A DNA stretch of 64,000 nucleotides from Pyropia yezoensis. Lineage: Eukaryota; Rhodophyta; Bangiophyceae; Bangiales; Bangiaceae. The stretch is taken from NCBI GenBank assembly GCA_009829735.1, contig CM020619.1, positions 26,314,063 to 26,378,062 of the forward strand, written 5' to 3'. This document shows positions 40,117 through 50,919 of the stretch, piece by piece. The translations under genes and the position numbers were made by a program. Under the pieces are notes generated by a model that saw nothing but the letters and a program-made list of their open reading frames with translations, was not told where the DNA came from and ran no database searches. Every line of letters starts with the position of its first letter. Positions within the stretch are counted from its first letter, which is position 1.

Positions 40117-40191
40117 CACGACGCGCACCTGGCCGGGCTGCGCCTGTGTCCATCATGGACACAGGGGCAGCCCGGCCGGGTGCGCGTCGTG
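40117..40191. repeat. Near-perfect palindrome, 37-bp arms around a 1-bp centre
   Basis: 40117-40153 and 40155-40191 are inverted copies with 35 of 37 positions matching. The DNA could extrude a cruciform, and any transcript would fold into a long hairpin. Confidence 0.9.
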
Positions 40192-42012
40192 GTGGCGGAC
40201 GGGTCGGGTCGCCGTTATTGCCACGACCGATGTTGACGCCCACCACACCCACGCCGCTGCTCCGTTGGTTGTGTATACGGTCTGCTCTCCCCCGGGAGCC
40301 GATGCGGGGAGAGTACACGGAAACCGACGTGTGGGGGCGGCGGGAGGGCGCCACCTCCAGCAGTGTGACGGGACGACGCCTCGGCGACGCGGTAGAGGGC
40401 GGGGGGACTTGCAGGCGATTGTGTTCCAACAGGGACGGTGCGGCGGTAGTGGTGGTGGGCGTGCGTAGAGGTGGGTTCTCTTGTGTTGACGACGGAGCGC
40501 CCTCTCGGCAGCTGGCCCCGTAGACGTCTTGTCGTGTGGCGCCATGGGCGGCCAGGCTGGCTAGCGACCGTTCGTTTGACCTGGTTCAACCGCCGGGGCC
40601 GCGCCCCCCGCAGGCGGCCTCTCCGTCGCCGTCGCGGCGGCTTTCGCCCCCACCACCGCCCCCACCACCGCCCCGCTGCCGCCCGGTCGGCGGCCTCTGC
40701 TCCCAAGCGCCCAGCTGCCCCCTCCATGGCACCACGCCCGCTGCCACAGTGCCCGTGCAGCGGCCCTGCCGTTGCTCGTGGAGGTCCTGGTCTGTCGGCA
40801 CGCGCCGCCCGACCAACCCCGTCCTCCCGGTGGCCCCCTCGCCTGCGCGTTATGGCCGCCCAGCCGCTCGTGGGGAGCTCTCCGCGCTCCGTGAGTGCCT
40901 TCCGGGGCACCCCCCCCCCCCCCCCCCCCCCCCCGCGCCGCGCCTTGAGTGGGGGCGGCCCTCCACCCGCGGCGTCTGCCCGCCCCCCCGCCCGCAGCGC
41001 GCTCCCGCCGCCCCACGGGCGGCCGCCACCAACACCAGCTGACCGCTGCTGCGGCGGCGCTCCCACAGCCACCCGGTCGTACCCAATAGAGACGGTGGCA
41101 TGCAGGGAAACGTGCGCGGTCGGCGCGCGCACGCGACGGCCAGAGGCAGGGGCAAGGGGGGGGAGGAGGTGGAAGAGGGGGTGTCGGGGGGGCAGGCGCC
41201 CGTCGCCACGACGGGCGGCGCCCGTTGGCGGCGGCGGCGGCGGCGGCGGCTGTCGCCACCCATCGACGCTGCTGGCCGGCCGGCCGGCCGGCCGGCCGTA
41301 GCAATGACAATGATCACCCACCCCTGACCTGCCGGCACCTGCGCACGCGCCGTGCCAGCGGCGGGGGGTGCGGCCGAGCGCTCTCCCTCCTTTTTTGTAG
41401 ATACGGGGCGCTGCCAGCATCGGATGCCACCGTTTTGTGCTCGTACCCATCGCTGCGGCAGCAGTGGTGCCGACGATGGACTGCTGTATGGACGTGCTGT
41501 ACTGTACAGTACATACCTACTGGACCAGTCCAGTGGGAGGCGGGGCGCGTCGCCAGGGTGGCAGCCCTGCCAGGAGTGCGCCCCCCACCGGCAGCCGCCC
41601 CGTTTCGACGCCTGCGGCGACGCCGCTGGGGAGCGACACCCGGCGCGGGGGATCACGGGCCGTTGCCGGCTTGGGCCGTCGTCGGCCCCCGTGGCACGCG
41701 GCCATGATGCACCGTGAGCGGCCGCGTGGCCCGCCCCCACCGATGGCTGCCACGCGCGCCGGCGTTGTGGCGGCCTGCCCACGCACGGCCGCCCTCATAC
41801 TTGGCCGGCGGCGGTGTCATCACCGTGACCGTGCTCCCACCCCTCACCGCCACCTCCCTACTTGGGGGCTGCCAGGTGTGTGGACGCCGCCGCCCCCCCC
41901 CCCCCCCACGCCCCCCCCCCACCACCCCCTCCTCCCTCTCACGCTCCCTCTCTCCTCCCGCTCTGTGCTTGCGGCCAGTGCCTCGCTCTCCCTGCCCCCA
42001 CCCCCCCCCCAC

Positions 42013-42085
42013 GACCCGACCAGGACCGACCCGACGCGACCCGACGCGACCCGACGCGACCCGACCCGGCCCGACCCGACCGGCC
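42013..42085 (+). repeat. GACCCGACGC-type tandem repeat
   Basis: About seven degenerate copies of a 10-bp unit immediately upstream of the MOSC-like frame; probably 5' untranslated or promoter sequence. Confidence 0.75.
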
Positions 42086-42093
42086 ACCCCGCC

Positions 42094-42531
42094 ATGGCGG
42101 CCGTCCCCCCCCCCCCGGCGGCGGCCGACGTGGCCACCGCCACGGCGGCGGCGCTGGCCGCGGCGGCCACCTCCCCCCGGGTGGGGGTTGTGGAGCACCT
42201 GCTGGCCCGCCCGGCCGTTGGGGACCGCGCCCCCGCGGCGAGCCTGGCCCTGTCGGTGGGGGGGGGGGTGGCGGGCGACGTCTACGCGGGGGGCCCTGAC
42301 GGGCAGGTGTGTGCGACCAACGGGCGGGCGCTCCGCTCCCTCATTGCCCTGGGCGCGGGGCCCGCGTCGGCGGCAGCCGCTGCCGCCGCGGCTGCTGCTG
42401 CTGCTGCCGCCGCTGCGTCTGGCGACGGCACCGCCACCGCCGCCGCGGCCGCGGCCGCCGCGTCGGAGGCGGCGCTCGGGCCGGGTGGGGGCGCGTGGGA
42501 CCCGGCGGGGGACCAGCTGTTCCTTGCCTAA
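42094..42531 (+). pseudogene. Truncated MOSC-domain-like frame (145 aa)
   Basis: After a short Pro/Ala start, the sequence VGVVEHLLARPAVGDRAPAA, then GGVAGDVYAGG, DGQVCATNGRALRSLIALG and, after an Ala insertion, WDPAGDQLFL resembles small MOSC-type proteins, in which the last block is normally followed by a DLDLS-like strand and about 30-50 more residues. Here a TAA follows one residue after the conserved block, so the C-terminal part with the usual conserved Cys is missing. Either the gene continues in another exon that I did not find, or this is a truncated copy. The assignment rests on pattern memory and needs a profile search. Confidence 0.4.
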
Positions 42532-43259
42532 CGGGATGATGCGGCGCGCTTCCTCGCAGACAAGAGGCGACCACGCCGCGGTCCAGGCTAGCCGAGCCTG
42601 CGCGGGACGGGAGCCAACGTGGTCACTCACGAGGAGGTATGGGTATGCAATCCTCTTCCGCACGAGACAGCGATGGGACTTACGGTGTACCGCGTCGAGG
42701 GCGGCCAAGCGCACGTGAGCAGCTGATGGAGGGGGTACAACCCTTTACGGAGTTTGCCCCTTCGGAGAGGACAGACTGGCCTGACGTGCCCCTTCCAGGC
42801 TAGGTAGAGAGAGAGCAAGAGAAGGACTTCTATTCGATCAAGAAACACCAGTCTTTCCTCAGTTTCAGAGTCCACGAAGCGCAGTGTACTGTACTTGTGG
42901 GGTGGGGCGGCGGTCGTGGGCCGCCTCGGCCGGTCCTCGCCGTTGCGCCGCGCGGTGATGGGTGGGGGGGGGGGGGGGGGCGGGGGGGGGGATGATGGGC
43001 AGCCGCCGTCGAATGGCAGCAGCACAGCTGGCCGTGGCTGCCTCCCGCCGCTGCCCATCCCGCGGGACGGGAGGACAGGGGGAGGGGGGGCGGGACGCAC
43101 CTGCTACCGCCCATGAGGTGGGCGGACCAACGGCGCCTCGCGCGCGGGACGACAGTGTAGGTTAGGCCCTGTTTTACGACGGGCAGCCGAAACACTCCCC
43201 CACCCCCCCCTCCGCCTCTCGTCACTCTCCCCCCCTCTGGCTCTTTCCAAACCGCTCGT
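42532..43259. other. Intergenic, G-run containing
   Basis: Includes a run of G interrupted once at about 42965-42990. No gene recognised. Confidence 0.45.
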
Positions 43260-44054
43260 CTACTGCGCAGTCGAGACGGGGGGGGCAATGATGACGCGAC
43301 CGCGGGTGACGGCCTCTCGGTCCGGCCCGGTGCTGCCGAGGCGCCGCTCCGGCAGACACAGCGACGAGGAGGAGGATACGAGGGCGTGCACCCGCACCGT
43401 CTGGACGGTGCGGAGGTACGTGTCGAGGGGCGCGCTGGGGAACCGCCCCAGCTGCAACAGGTAGCTGCTAAAGGGGCTGGGACACGCGCGGGGGGTGTCG
43501 AGGAAGGACACGGCGCTGGTGCGGCGCTCGCAGAATGGGCGGAGCGCGAGGGGCGCCCCTGCCGCCAGCGGCGCGTCCGCCAGGGGCACCAGCAGGGACG
43601 CCGCGTCGTACGAGACGATATCCACAAACGACCGCCGGAACGTCTGGCGGCCGACCTGGTCGACAAACGCCGCCACCGCCGTGCGCCCCGGCGGCAGGAG
43701 CGCGTCGTCCCCCCCCAGCAGCTCCACCCCCATCGACACCATCCGCGTGTTGAACCGGTTCCTGTTGGGCGCACACCCGTTGGAGGTGGTCCCCGCCGGC
43801 AGGTCAAGGGTGGGCGGGGAGATGCGGCCAAACGCGCTACAGTCACCAAAAAAGGAGAGCGTAAAGGGAAACTTGACCGCCGCCCCCGACCGGAGGAGCA
43901 CCGGCGGGGGGCCCCCGCCCGACGCCACCCCCGACGTGTTGAGCGGGTTGACGGGCACGTCGAAGAAGAAGAAGCGGCGGTCGGGAGGCTCCCCGAGGCA
44001 CACGGCCGAGCGGCGAAACACGCGGAAGAGGGTGGCCCGCGCGTCATCCGCCAT
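43260..44054 (-). CDS. Hypothetical protein, 264 aa
   Basis: I do not recognise this protein. From the ATG at 44054 (MADDARATLFRVFRRSAVCL) it is unbroken, with a balanced composition and strongly beta-like stretches: RRFFFFDVPVNPLNTSG, VKFPFTLSFFGDCSAF, FNTRMVSMGVELLGG, FVDIVSYDAASLLVPL. The low-complexity insertions common in neighbouring genes are few. There is no signal peptide or membrane segment. The open frame extends 145 codons upstream through Arg/Gly-rich sequence that I judge non-coding. Alternating strands suggest an all-beta fold, but nothing more specific is justified. Confidence 0.5.
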   Translation of the reverse strand: MADDARATLFRVFRRSAVCLGEPPDRRFFFFDVPVNPLNTSGVASGGGPPPVLLRSGAAVKFPFTLSFFGDCSAFGRISPPTLDLPAGTTSNGCAPNRNRFNTRMVSMGVELLGGDDALLPPGRTAVAAFVDQVGRQTFRRSFVDIVSYDAASLLVPLADAPLAAGAPLALRPFCERRTSAVSFLDTPRACPSPFSSYLLQLGRFPSAPLDTYLRTVQTVRVHALVSSSSSLCLPERRLGSTGPDREAVTRGRVIIAPPVSTAQ

Positions 44055-45367
44055 TGGCTGCGGCCGGCACCCCCCTCCACAGTTGTGCATTGGTTGGGCA
44101 CCATGCGACGGTCGACCACCTCCATCGCTTGCTCTAGGCTGGAGGTGCAGATGGACATCGTTCTTGAGTACTCGCTGCACCTTTACAAAGAGCTCGTAGA
44201 GAGTACTTTCCCGTACGTGCATATTTGAGGGTTCCTTTTGAATGTCTCGTGGTGCACTGCTTCGTTGGCCACGGCGAATGTGGACACTCGTCGGGTAGGT
44301 GGGTGGAGCCGCTGGGCGTCCCCGCCAGAAGGCCCGCACGCCTCCGAGACCGCCGCGGGCACGGCAGTAGCGGCGGTGGCGGCGGCGGCGGTGGCGGCGG
44401 GTTTCGGTGGCGGCGGCAGCGGCAGCAGGTCGCCTCGGCGGCTGCCCTTGCCCCGATGTCACTGAGCGCCACCATCCCCCCCCCGCCACTCCCCCCCCGA
44501 GTCACCTCACCGAGGGCCCACCGAGGGCCCGCCTGTCTTACTTCTCTGTGCATGTACATGTACATACATGTCGTTCCCTGCCCTGACGCTCACAATCCCC
44601 ATTGCTCGGCTCAGACAATCGGGTGCGTCGTCGGATTGCCACGTACACACAATCTCCATTGCCCGAAACAACCATCTCAGTCAAATGCACGTCGGTGGTT
44701 CAATCCTGGAAGATTTTCAAATCTGCCGTTGGATGACGGGAAAATCTGACCTGTCTAGGTATCCCCATATCTACATACACACACGGTCGAGAACGACCAT
44801 CAGCTCAGCGAAACCACGCAAATCGACTTGTCTATTTTCACCCCATGACACCGACACACACACCCGAATGGGAAACTACGACAATCCATATCAGGGAGAT
44901 GTGTTCCCAAATAGAAAGTGTCTACACTGTTATTTGGATTGGCGTCACCGAACGGCCACGCGTGTCACATTCATGTCGACCGCGTTTCCCTCCAATACAC
45001 CGTCTCACGTTGTGTGGTCGAGCAAACCGGGAGGACCCTGACGACGCGACGTCGTGGTGCGCTGGTTGGAATGGCGGACGACAGACGCGAGAGGTGGCGC
45101 GCTTGTCCGCATGGTAGACGCGTGCGACCAGCTGGCCCGGGCGCACTTCTCGCCCTCATGGCAAAATCGTACAGGGCGCCAGCCATCTGACCCACATGCT
45201 ACGCCGAGACAGGGGTGCTGCGCGGACACACCAGCCCACTGTAGGCACCACGGGTACTATTTCTTCTGCCACCACATCACCTTGCATGCACGCGTGCCCA
45301 TGTGTGGAGACGTGGCGGGGACCGGTAGAACGACCCCCACTTGTGCTTCTTGCCACTTCTACCTGAG
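44055..45367. other. Intergenic region, partly AT-richer
   Basis: 44570-45050 has a lower GC content than its surroundings and a 157-codon ATG frame with no motif. Palindromic TGTACATGTACATACATG lies at about 44551-44570. This segment may contain the promoter of the following gene. Confidence 0.4.
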
Positions 45368-48300
45368 ATGGGCGCTGTCACCGAAGAAGACAGGCAGCGG
45401 GTCAGGGAGAGGGACCTCCTGAAACGGCGTGCACGAAGGGCCGCTCGACGAGCTGCTGCCGCCGCGACCGCGACCACTGCTGGAGGTCATGTGCCGGGCG
45501 GCAAGCCATTTGAACAAAAGGCAGCCTCTCTGATCGCCCCATACCCCCCCCTACCCGCCCCGACTCTCTCACGCAAGACACTGGATGCCTCTCTAGTGTC
45601 CCCCGGCGGCATTCCTGATGTGGCTCGTGGCGCAGGCACGACCGCTGGTGCTGTTTGGCACCGGGCGTGGCACCCGTCTCCCTCGACGGGCGTGTTGGTG
45701 GGAGAGGCCCGACCACCACCACCTCCAGCCATGGCACTGACGCCGCGTGGTGGCGTCCCCCATGACGCCGGCGGCGTGTCACCTACTGCCTGTGTTGCCG
45801 CCAGCGGTACTGGCTGCTCCACCCTCCTGTCGTCCACCACCGACGGTGTCCCTACCCCCACCATTGGTTCTGCCGCCCGTGGCCCGCCACCATCCCTTCG
45901 TGTGCTGGGTGTCACAGTGCGACGAGCGGAGCTGGATACTATGCTCCAGCCAACCCAGTGGCTGTCGGATGTGGTGATGGACGCGGTCAAGGTGCTGCTG
46001 ATGGTGGTGAACCGGTGGGCGTGTAGCGTGCGACGGGCTCGGCCCATCCACATTTTTGATGGCTACATCTACGGCGCCCTACGGCCCCCCGTTGGGAACA
46101 CGCGCCTGCCCTATATCTGGAAGAATGTCGAGCATGTGACGCGGAATATGGACGTCTCTGCCTTTGACAAGCTCGTCCTTCCCATTGCCGCGGATGGCCA
46201 CTGGTCGGTCGTTGTTGCCGATACGGCAAGTGGTGCAGTGTCGGTTGCCAACTCTGTCGTTGGAACCCACACGCACCCCACCTACGACGTCACTACCTGG
46301 CTAAACGACGTTGCCCGACAAGGAAATCGCACGGTCGCATGGCACCAAGTAGCGACTGCGCCTGCCCCACAGCAGCAAGACACTTTCAGCTGTGGGCCTT
46401 TCTCACTGTGCAGTATGGCGTGTCTGGCGCTCGGGCTCGACCCTTCCGCCCCGTCGCTGGAGGTGGCCACGTCGTTCCGGTCAACCATAGTCGAGGCCAT
46501 CACCGGCCTCTGTGCGACTGGTGCTGTGGCCGGGGGGACGTGCCAAGCCAGCCACGGTGGCATTACAGAGGCCGCTGTGAGGTTGGTCAGCCCACTTTGT
46601 GCGGTTGCTCACGCGGTCCCGCCTGACCCGACTGCCCTTCTCCCGTACATCCTCCCTTGTCATGTGGGCCCTCTCCCGCTGCCAGTCGCGCCCCTGGTGG
46701 GGACTCTTCAACCGCCGCCGCAGGGCCCTGGTATGACAACCACCACCCGTGCGCCCGAGTCTACCCAGCCATGGCAAACACCCCCCGGGACGCAGCCCCT
46801 GCTGTCACGCACCGCATCCACCTCTGCCTGGCACCTAACCATCCCGTCCCACCCGGACCCGGTGCCGCCACCACTGCCCGTCACATCAGCCAACGAACCA
46901 GATGTGGGCACACCGTCGCCGCTGGACGTACCGTCACGGGGACCGCCGGGACCTCACCCCCTCCGTCAACCCTCAACACCCCGCTCGTCACCCACGCCGC
47001 CGCCGTCTACAGACGCTGATCAAGGGCGGCAACTGACAGACATGTCCACGAGAGTATCTCCCCGTGGATTGTCTTCCCCTGTGGGCGCTGCGTCCCCGCG
47101 TCGGTCACGGGCGCCATCCGCGTCACCGCCTCCTGTACGACGCCGGTCAGCCCGTACGCGGCGTCTTTTGATCCCAGTCGCGCCGCCTGCACCCAGTGCC
47201 GCACCATCTTCATCTGCCACCTCCTTCTACCCGACCCGCCCCGCATCCCCCTCCCCATCGCCGGCGGTTTCTTCTTCCTCTTTCTGCCCGACCCCGCCTC
47301 CATCCCGCTCTCCACCACCTGCGGCGCGGCAGCCCAAGCAACGACGTAAGCCCGTTGAGGGCAACAGTTCTGCCCCCCCACGCCTGGGTGGGGCACGGCG
47401 CCGACCTGCGCGTCGCTCTTCGTCTTCGTGCTCACCCTACCGGCGCCGGAGGTCACCGGCGCCATGTGCCCAGTCCAAGGGGTCCGCCGGCGCCCATTCG
47501 AGTCACGGCCGACGCCCGAGTTCTCCTGGACTTTTGCCGAGTGTCGCGTGCTCATCGAGAGACAACGCGTCCACAGCAAGCCCCCCCGATCCCGACACCA
47601 TACCCATAGGTGACGCGGATGCAAACGCTATCCTCCGCCTTCTCGAAGGCAAAGCCGTCGCCCCGATCGATGACACCGCCACCGTGTGCTCCTCCTCGTG
47701 GCCTGACCTCATTTGCATCGGCGGGGTGGTCACCGACGGGGACCGTGCCGTGGCAAAGACCCTACGGCGACAGGCACTCCAGGCACACGCCGAGGGCCTC
47801 GATGTCCTTGGATCCAGAGCCTCTCCTGCTCAGCGCAAGCAAGGTGGCACTGGCCGCAAGGACGGTCCCGTCGGCATCCTCTACGTATGGGTACTGAGAA
47901 AAGAAGGTCACCCTGACGACGGCAGGATCTACATTGGGCGTGTCGTTCGATCCAGTTTGGCGGCGGATGCGCTCAAGAACCGCACGGACGAGCACCTCGG
48001 CAACTCGGCACCTGATGCCTTTCACACCGCTTTGAGGGAGCACGGTGCCAGCGCCTTTCTGGTGTTTTGTGCCATGATGTGGGAGGACGCACCGACACAA
48101 GACGCTGCAGAGGAATGGGCAGCGCACGCAGAGCTGAGCTTTGTCCTGAAGAATGGGGGGCTGGCCACCGACGCGGAGGGCGCTGCAAACGGGAAGCGCC
48201 CGACTTTCAACTCTGTTCTTCCGTCCGTACCCTTCCACGCCGAGGCCCGCCAACGCCAGCGCATGCGCGTCGCGGGCCGGGTCGCGGACTTTGTCCGCCA

Positions 48301-49087
48301 GATCAAGGAGTTTCACGCACAGTACCACCACGCGGACGTGCCGACGACAGGACGCCATGCGAAACTTGGCAAGCTACTGGCCAGTGTTCGTACAAGGCGC
48401 AGGTGGCGGGCCCCACTGATACAGACGTTCCTGAGGCACGCCTTGACAGACTGCGACGTTTTATGGGAAGCAGACCGGGCTGTTCTCCAAGGCCGGACCC
48501 GACTTCGGGCGGGCGTACCCGACTTCAAGAAGTGGTGGGACCAGCCAAAAGGATGGCCACCAAGGCGGCCCGTGCGACACAGGTATCCCCGCACTGCTCG
48601 CCACCGTCTCTCAGAGAACCTTGGTGGAAGGCTGCCCTACGTGCTCGAGTGTTGGCGAAACGGGACCATGCCTCCAGACGTTGCCGTCGTGCTGGAAAGC
48701 CGCGGAGTCACGGCGGACGTCCTGGCGGGATGGGTGACCCCCGCAGCAATGAAAAAGCTGGCCACTGTCCGAGTGAACAAGAGGAAGCAGAGGCAAGCCC
48801 AAAAGCGCGCCCGAGAAGAAGCAGCATCGGAAGCAGTAACCGTCGGCAAGGTCGCCAGACGGACAAGAAGGGACGGCCGCAAACGTGACAACCCAGACGG
48901 GGGGAGCGCCGGGACCACAACATTGGTGGCCGAGCACCAGGGCGCCCCGCGCGGCCGTGCGAGCCGCAGCCGCAACCGGCGACAGACATGCAGGGGTGCT
49001 GGCGACGAGTCGGACTCTGTCGGAAACGCAGGGGATGGTCGGGCGGGGGCAGCAGCCAACGCACCCCAGACCTCACCCCCACCGTAG
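45368..49087 (+). CDS. Ulp1-type cysteine peptidase fused to a GIY-YIG nuclease domain, 1239 aa
   Basis: A basic N-terminal helix (~residues 5-40, Arg/Ala-rich) leads into a C48/Ulp1-like peptidase (~190-390): IAADGHWSVVV (H278), VANSVV (N295 at the usual Asp position), a Gln cluster and DTFSCGPF (C342). A Pro/Ser-rich linker of about 370 residues follows. A GIY-YIG-type domain (~835-955) has LYVWVL (Y839), RIYIG (Y855), KNRTDEH (R872), AHAELSF (E922) and PTFNSVL (N948), the full catalytic set. The C-terminus is Lys/Arg-rich, nuclear-localisation-like. Ulp1 peptidases are common passengers of eukaryotic DNA transposons, and GIY-YIG nucleases occur in homing endonucleases and Penelope-like elements; the fusion suggests a mobile-element protein. 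The first ATG is 45368. No transposase or reverse transcriptase is adjacent. Confidence 0.75.
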   Translation: MGAVTEEDRQRVRERDLLKRRARRAARRAAAAATATTAGGHVPGGKPFEQKAASLIAPYPPLPAPTLSRKTLDASLVSPGGIPDVARGAGTTAGAVWHRAWHPSPSTGVLVGEARPPPPPAMALTPRGGVPHDAGGVSPTACVAASGTGCSTLLSSTTDGVPTPTIGSAARGPPPSLRVLGVTVRRAELDTMLQPTQWLSDVVMDAVKVLLMVVNRWACSVRRARPIHIFDGYIYGALRPPVGNTRLPYIWKNVEHVTRNMDVSAFDKLVLPIAADGHWSVVVADTASGAVSVANSVVGTHTHPTYDVTTWLNDVARQGNRTVAWHQVATAPAPQQQDTFSCGPFSLCSMACLALGLDPSAPSLEVATSFRSTIVEAITGLCATGAVAGGTCQASHGGITEAAVRLVSPLCAVAHAVPPDPTALLPYILPCHVGPLPLPVAPLVGTLQPPPQGPGMTTTTRAPESTQPWQTPPGTQPLLSRTASTSAWHLTIPSHPDPVPPPLPVTSANEPDVGTPSPLDVPSRGPPGPHPLRQPSTPRSSPTPPPSTDADQGRQLTDMSTRVSPRGLSSPVGAASPRRSRAPSASPPPVRRRSARTRRLLIPVAPPAPSAAPSSSATSFYPTRPASPSPSPAVSSSSFCPTPPPSRSPPPAARQPKQRRKPVEGNSSAPPRLGGARRRPARRSSSSCSPYRRRRSPAPCAQSKGSAGAHSSHGRRPSSPGLLPSVACSSRDNASTASPPDPDTIPIGDADANAILRLLEGKAVAPIDDTATVCSSSWPDLICIGGVVTDGDRAVAKTLRRQALQAHAEGLDVLGSRASPAQRKQGGTGRKDGPVGILYVWVLRKEGHPDDGRIYIGRVVRSSLAADALKNRTDEHLGNSAPDAFHTALREHGASAFLVFCAMMWEDAPTQDAAEEWAAHAELSFVLKNGGLATDAEGAANGKRPTFNSVLPSVPFHAEARQRQRMRVAGRVADFVRQIKEFHAQYHHADVPTTGRHAKLGKLLASVRTRRRWRAPLIQTFLRHALTDCDVLWEADRAVLQGRTRLRAGVPDFKKWWDQPKGWPPRRPVRHRYPRTARHRLSENLGGRLPYVLECWRNGTMPPDVAVVLESRGVTADVLAGWVTPAAMKKLATVRVNKRKQRQAQKRAREEAASEAVTVGKVARRTRRDGRKRDNPDGGSAGTTTLVAEHQGAPRGRASRSRNRRQTCRGAGDESDSVGNAGDGRAGAAANAPQTSPPP

Positions 49088-49456
49088 TCGTCTGGTCGAC
49101 GGACACGGTAGTGGGTGAACCGTTTTAAGGAAGGGGAGAGAAGAGACACAAAACTATGGTGTGGGGGAGCACATTATTATTTTTTTTCTTCGCCCGTTAC
49201 CAGGTGGGCCGTGTACGCCATGCTCTCCCAATTTACAATACAGTCTGTGAGCCACTACTCACCGACACGGGCCACCTTCTGTTTATTGTGGGCTGTCGAC
49301 TGGTGGCCGGTAGACCTGCCAGCCACACGCCTCTGGGCCGACCCACTGGCCGCCATCCCACCGAACCACAGGGTGGCCCCGCCGGTCCTCTTCTCATGCG
49401 GTGCACCAGTGGCGTGACACAGAGGCAACAGAATAGCACCCAAGGACACCGGGTTC
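49088..49456. other. 3' flank of the Ulp1/GIY-YIG gene
   Basis: No gene. It runs into the tandem repeat array. Confidence 0.4.
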
Positions 49457-50010
49457 CATGGGTGTCGTCCAGTTATCGTGGACCCCTCACGCCCCTCCTG
49501 GTGTCGTCCAGTGATCATGGACCCCCAAATTAACTGTTCACGCCCCCCCCCCCCTCCCCCTGCCACGCCCCCCCTGGTGTCGTCCAGTGATCGTGACACC
49601 CCAAATTCACAGTTCACCACCCTCCCTCACGCCCCCCCTGGCGTCGTCCAGTGATCGTGACACCCCAAATTCACAGTTCACCACCCTCCCTCACGCCCCC
49701 CCTGGTGTCGTCCAGTGATCGTGACACCCCAAATTCACAGTGCACTACCCTCCCTCACGCCCCCCCTGGTGTCGTCCAGTGATCATGGACCCCCAAATTT
49801 AGAGTTCACAGTTCACGCCCCCCCCCCCTCCCACGCCCCCCCTGGTGTCGTCCAGTGATCGTGACACCCCAAATTCAGAGTTCACCACCCTCCCTCACGC
49901 CCCCCCTGGTGTCGTCCAGTGATCGTGACACCCCAAATTCAGAGTTCACCACCCTCCCTCACGCCCCCCCTAGTGTCGTCCAGTGATCGTGCCCCCCGAT
50001 ATTCGAAATT
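49457..50010 (+). repeat. Tandem array A: nine copies of a ~63-bp unit
   Basis: Each unit holds GGTGTCGTCCAGTGATCGTG followed by ACACCCCAAATTCACAG and a C-rich spacer (CCTCACGCCCCCCCT). Cores start at about 49461, 49501, 49578, 49641, 49704, 49768, 49845, 49908 and 49972. GGTGTC and GACACC inside the unit can pair into a small stem. The same core recurs in array B in the same orientation. Confidence 0.93.
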
Positions 50011-50123
50011 CACAGTTCAATCCAACTTCCACCCCCCCCCCCCCCTCCTCCTCCCCCCTCGCTCTTGCTCACCCCCCCCCCTACTGACCCCCCGCCCCCC
50101 TGACTTTCCCCGGGACTCGTTTG

Positions 50124-50880
50124 TCAAACGGCTTTCCGTGTTCCTTCGTCGACCTTGCCCACCGGCGTACCTGCCGTCTCTGCCGCCCGACGCGCGATAC
50201 GCGCCCGATCGTAAACAGGTTGTCCGTGTCGTACACGGGGAATGAGGTCGAGCTGCGCAATGAGTGCCGCACAGTGCTCATCTTCTCCACAGTGCGTCCG
50301 GAGGTCGTCAATGGCACTGTCGGCCGCGGCCGCGAGAGAGTCTAACCTCGACACAACTGCAGACTCTACCACGGAGGCCTTCTGGGCATCCTCGACACAC
50401 CTTTCGGTCGAGGCGCGCGCCGCGTCCAGCTTCACAGACGCAGCTTTGACAGCTGTATAAGCGGTTGTAGCAGCTCTGTATGCCGTACGAAGCTTGTCGC
50501 CGGCCTCATCCGAGTCCTGCTGTACGACGGCGAGTGTGTGGGATGCCTCTGCCAGATCGGCAGTCGTCTTCGACAGTTTAGAGCGCAGTGCGTTCAGCGC
50601 ATGCTCTTCGCGCTGGACCACAGCCCGAGCTGCCGCCTGTACCACATCGGCTTCCTGTTTAGTGTCGGCAACCGCTTGCTTCTTGAGCTCCAGCCTTCGC
50701 GTGGTCAAAGTCAGCCGCTCGACCAGGCGTTGCTCCTCTGCTTCGGCTGCTTGAAGCTGTACCACCAAGCGTCGTCGCTCGGCCGCCTGGCGCTCTTGCT
50801 CTTTTGCCCTCTCCGCCGCCGCCGCCGCCGCCGCCGCCTCGGCCGCCTGGCGCTCTTGCTCTTTTGCCCTCTCCGCCGCG

Positions 50881-50919
<39 letters not shown>

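Larger units (their letters stand above)
39902..42093. other. GC-rich region without a recognised gene
   Basis: It contains the 37-bp-arm palindrome at 40117-40191, a C run of about 23 at 40911-40934, a (CCGG)n tract at about 41274-41298 and several GTAC palindromes (around 41500-41515). Long open frames on both strands are Arg/Pro/Ala-rich shadows without motifs. Confidence 0.5.

Noticed and set aside
49457-50010. Regular repeats resembling a CRISPR array
   Set aside because: Units are near-identical along most of their length with no unique spacers, there are no cas genes, and the context is eukaryotic. It is a minisatellite.
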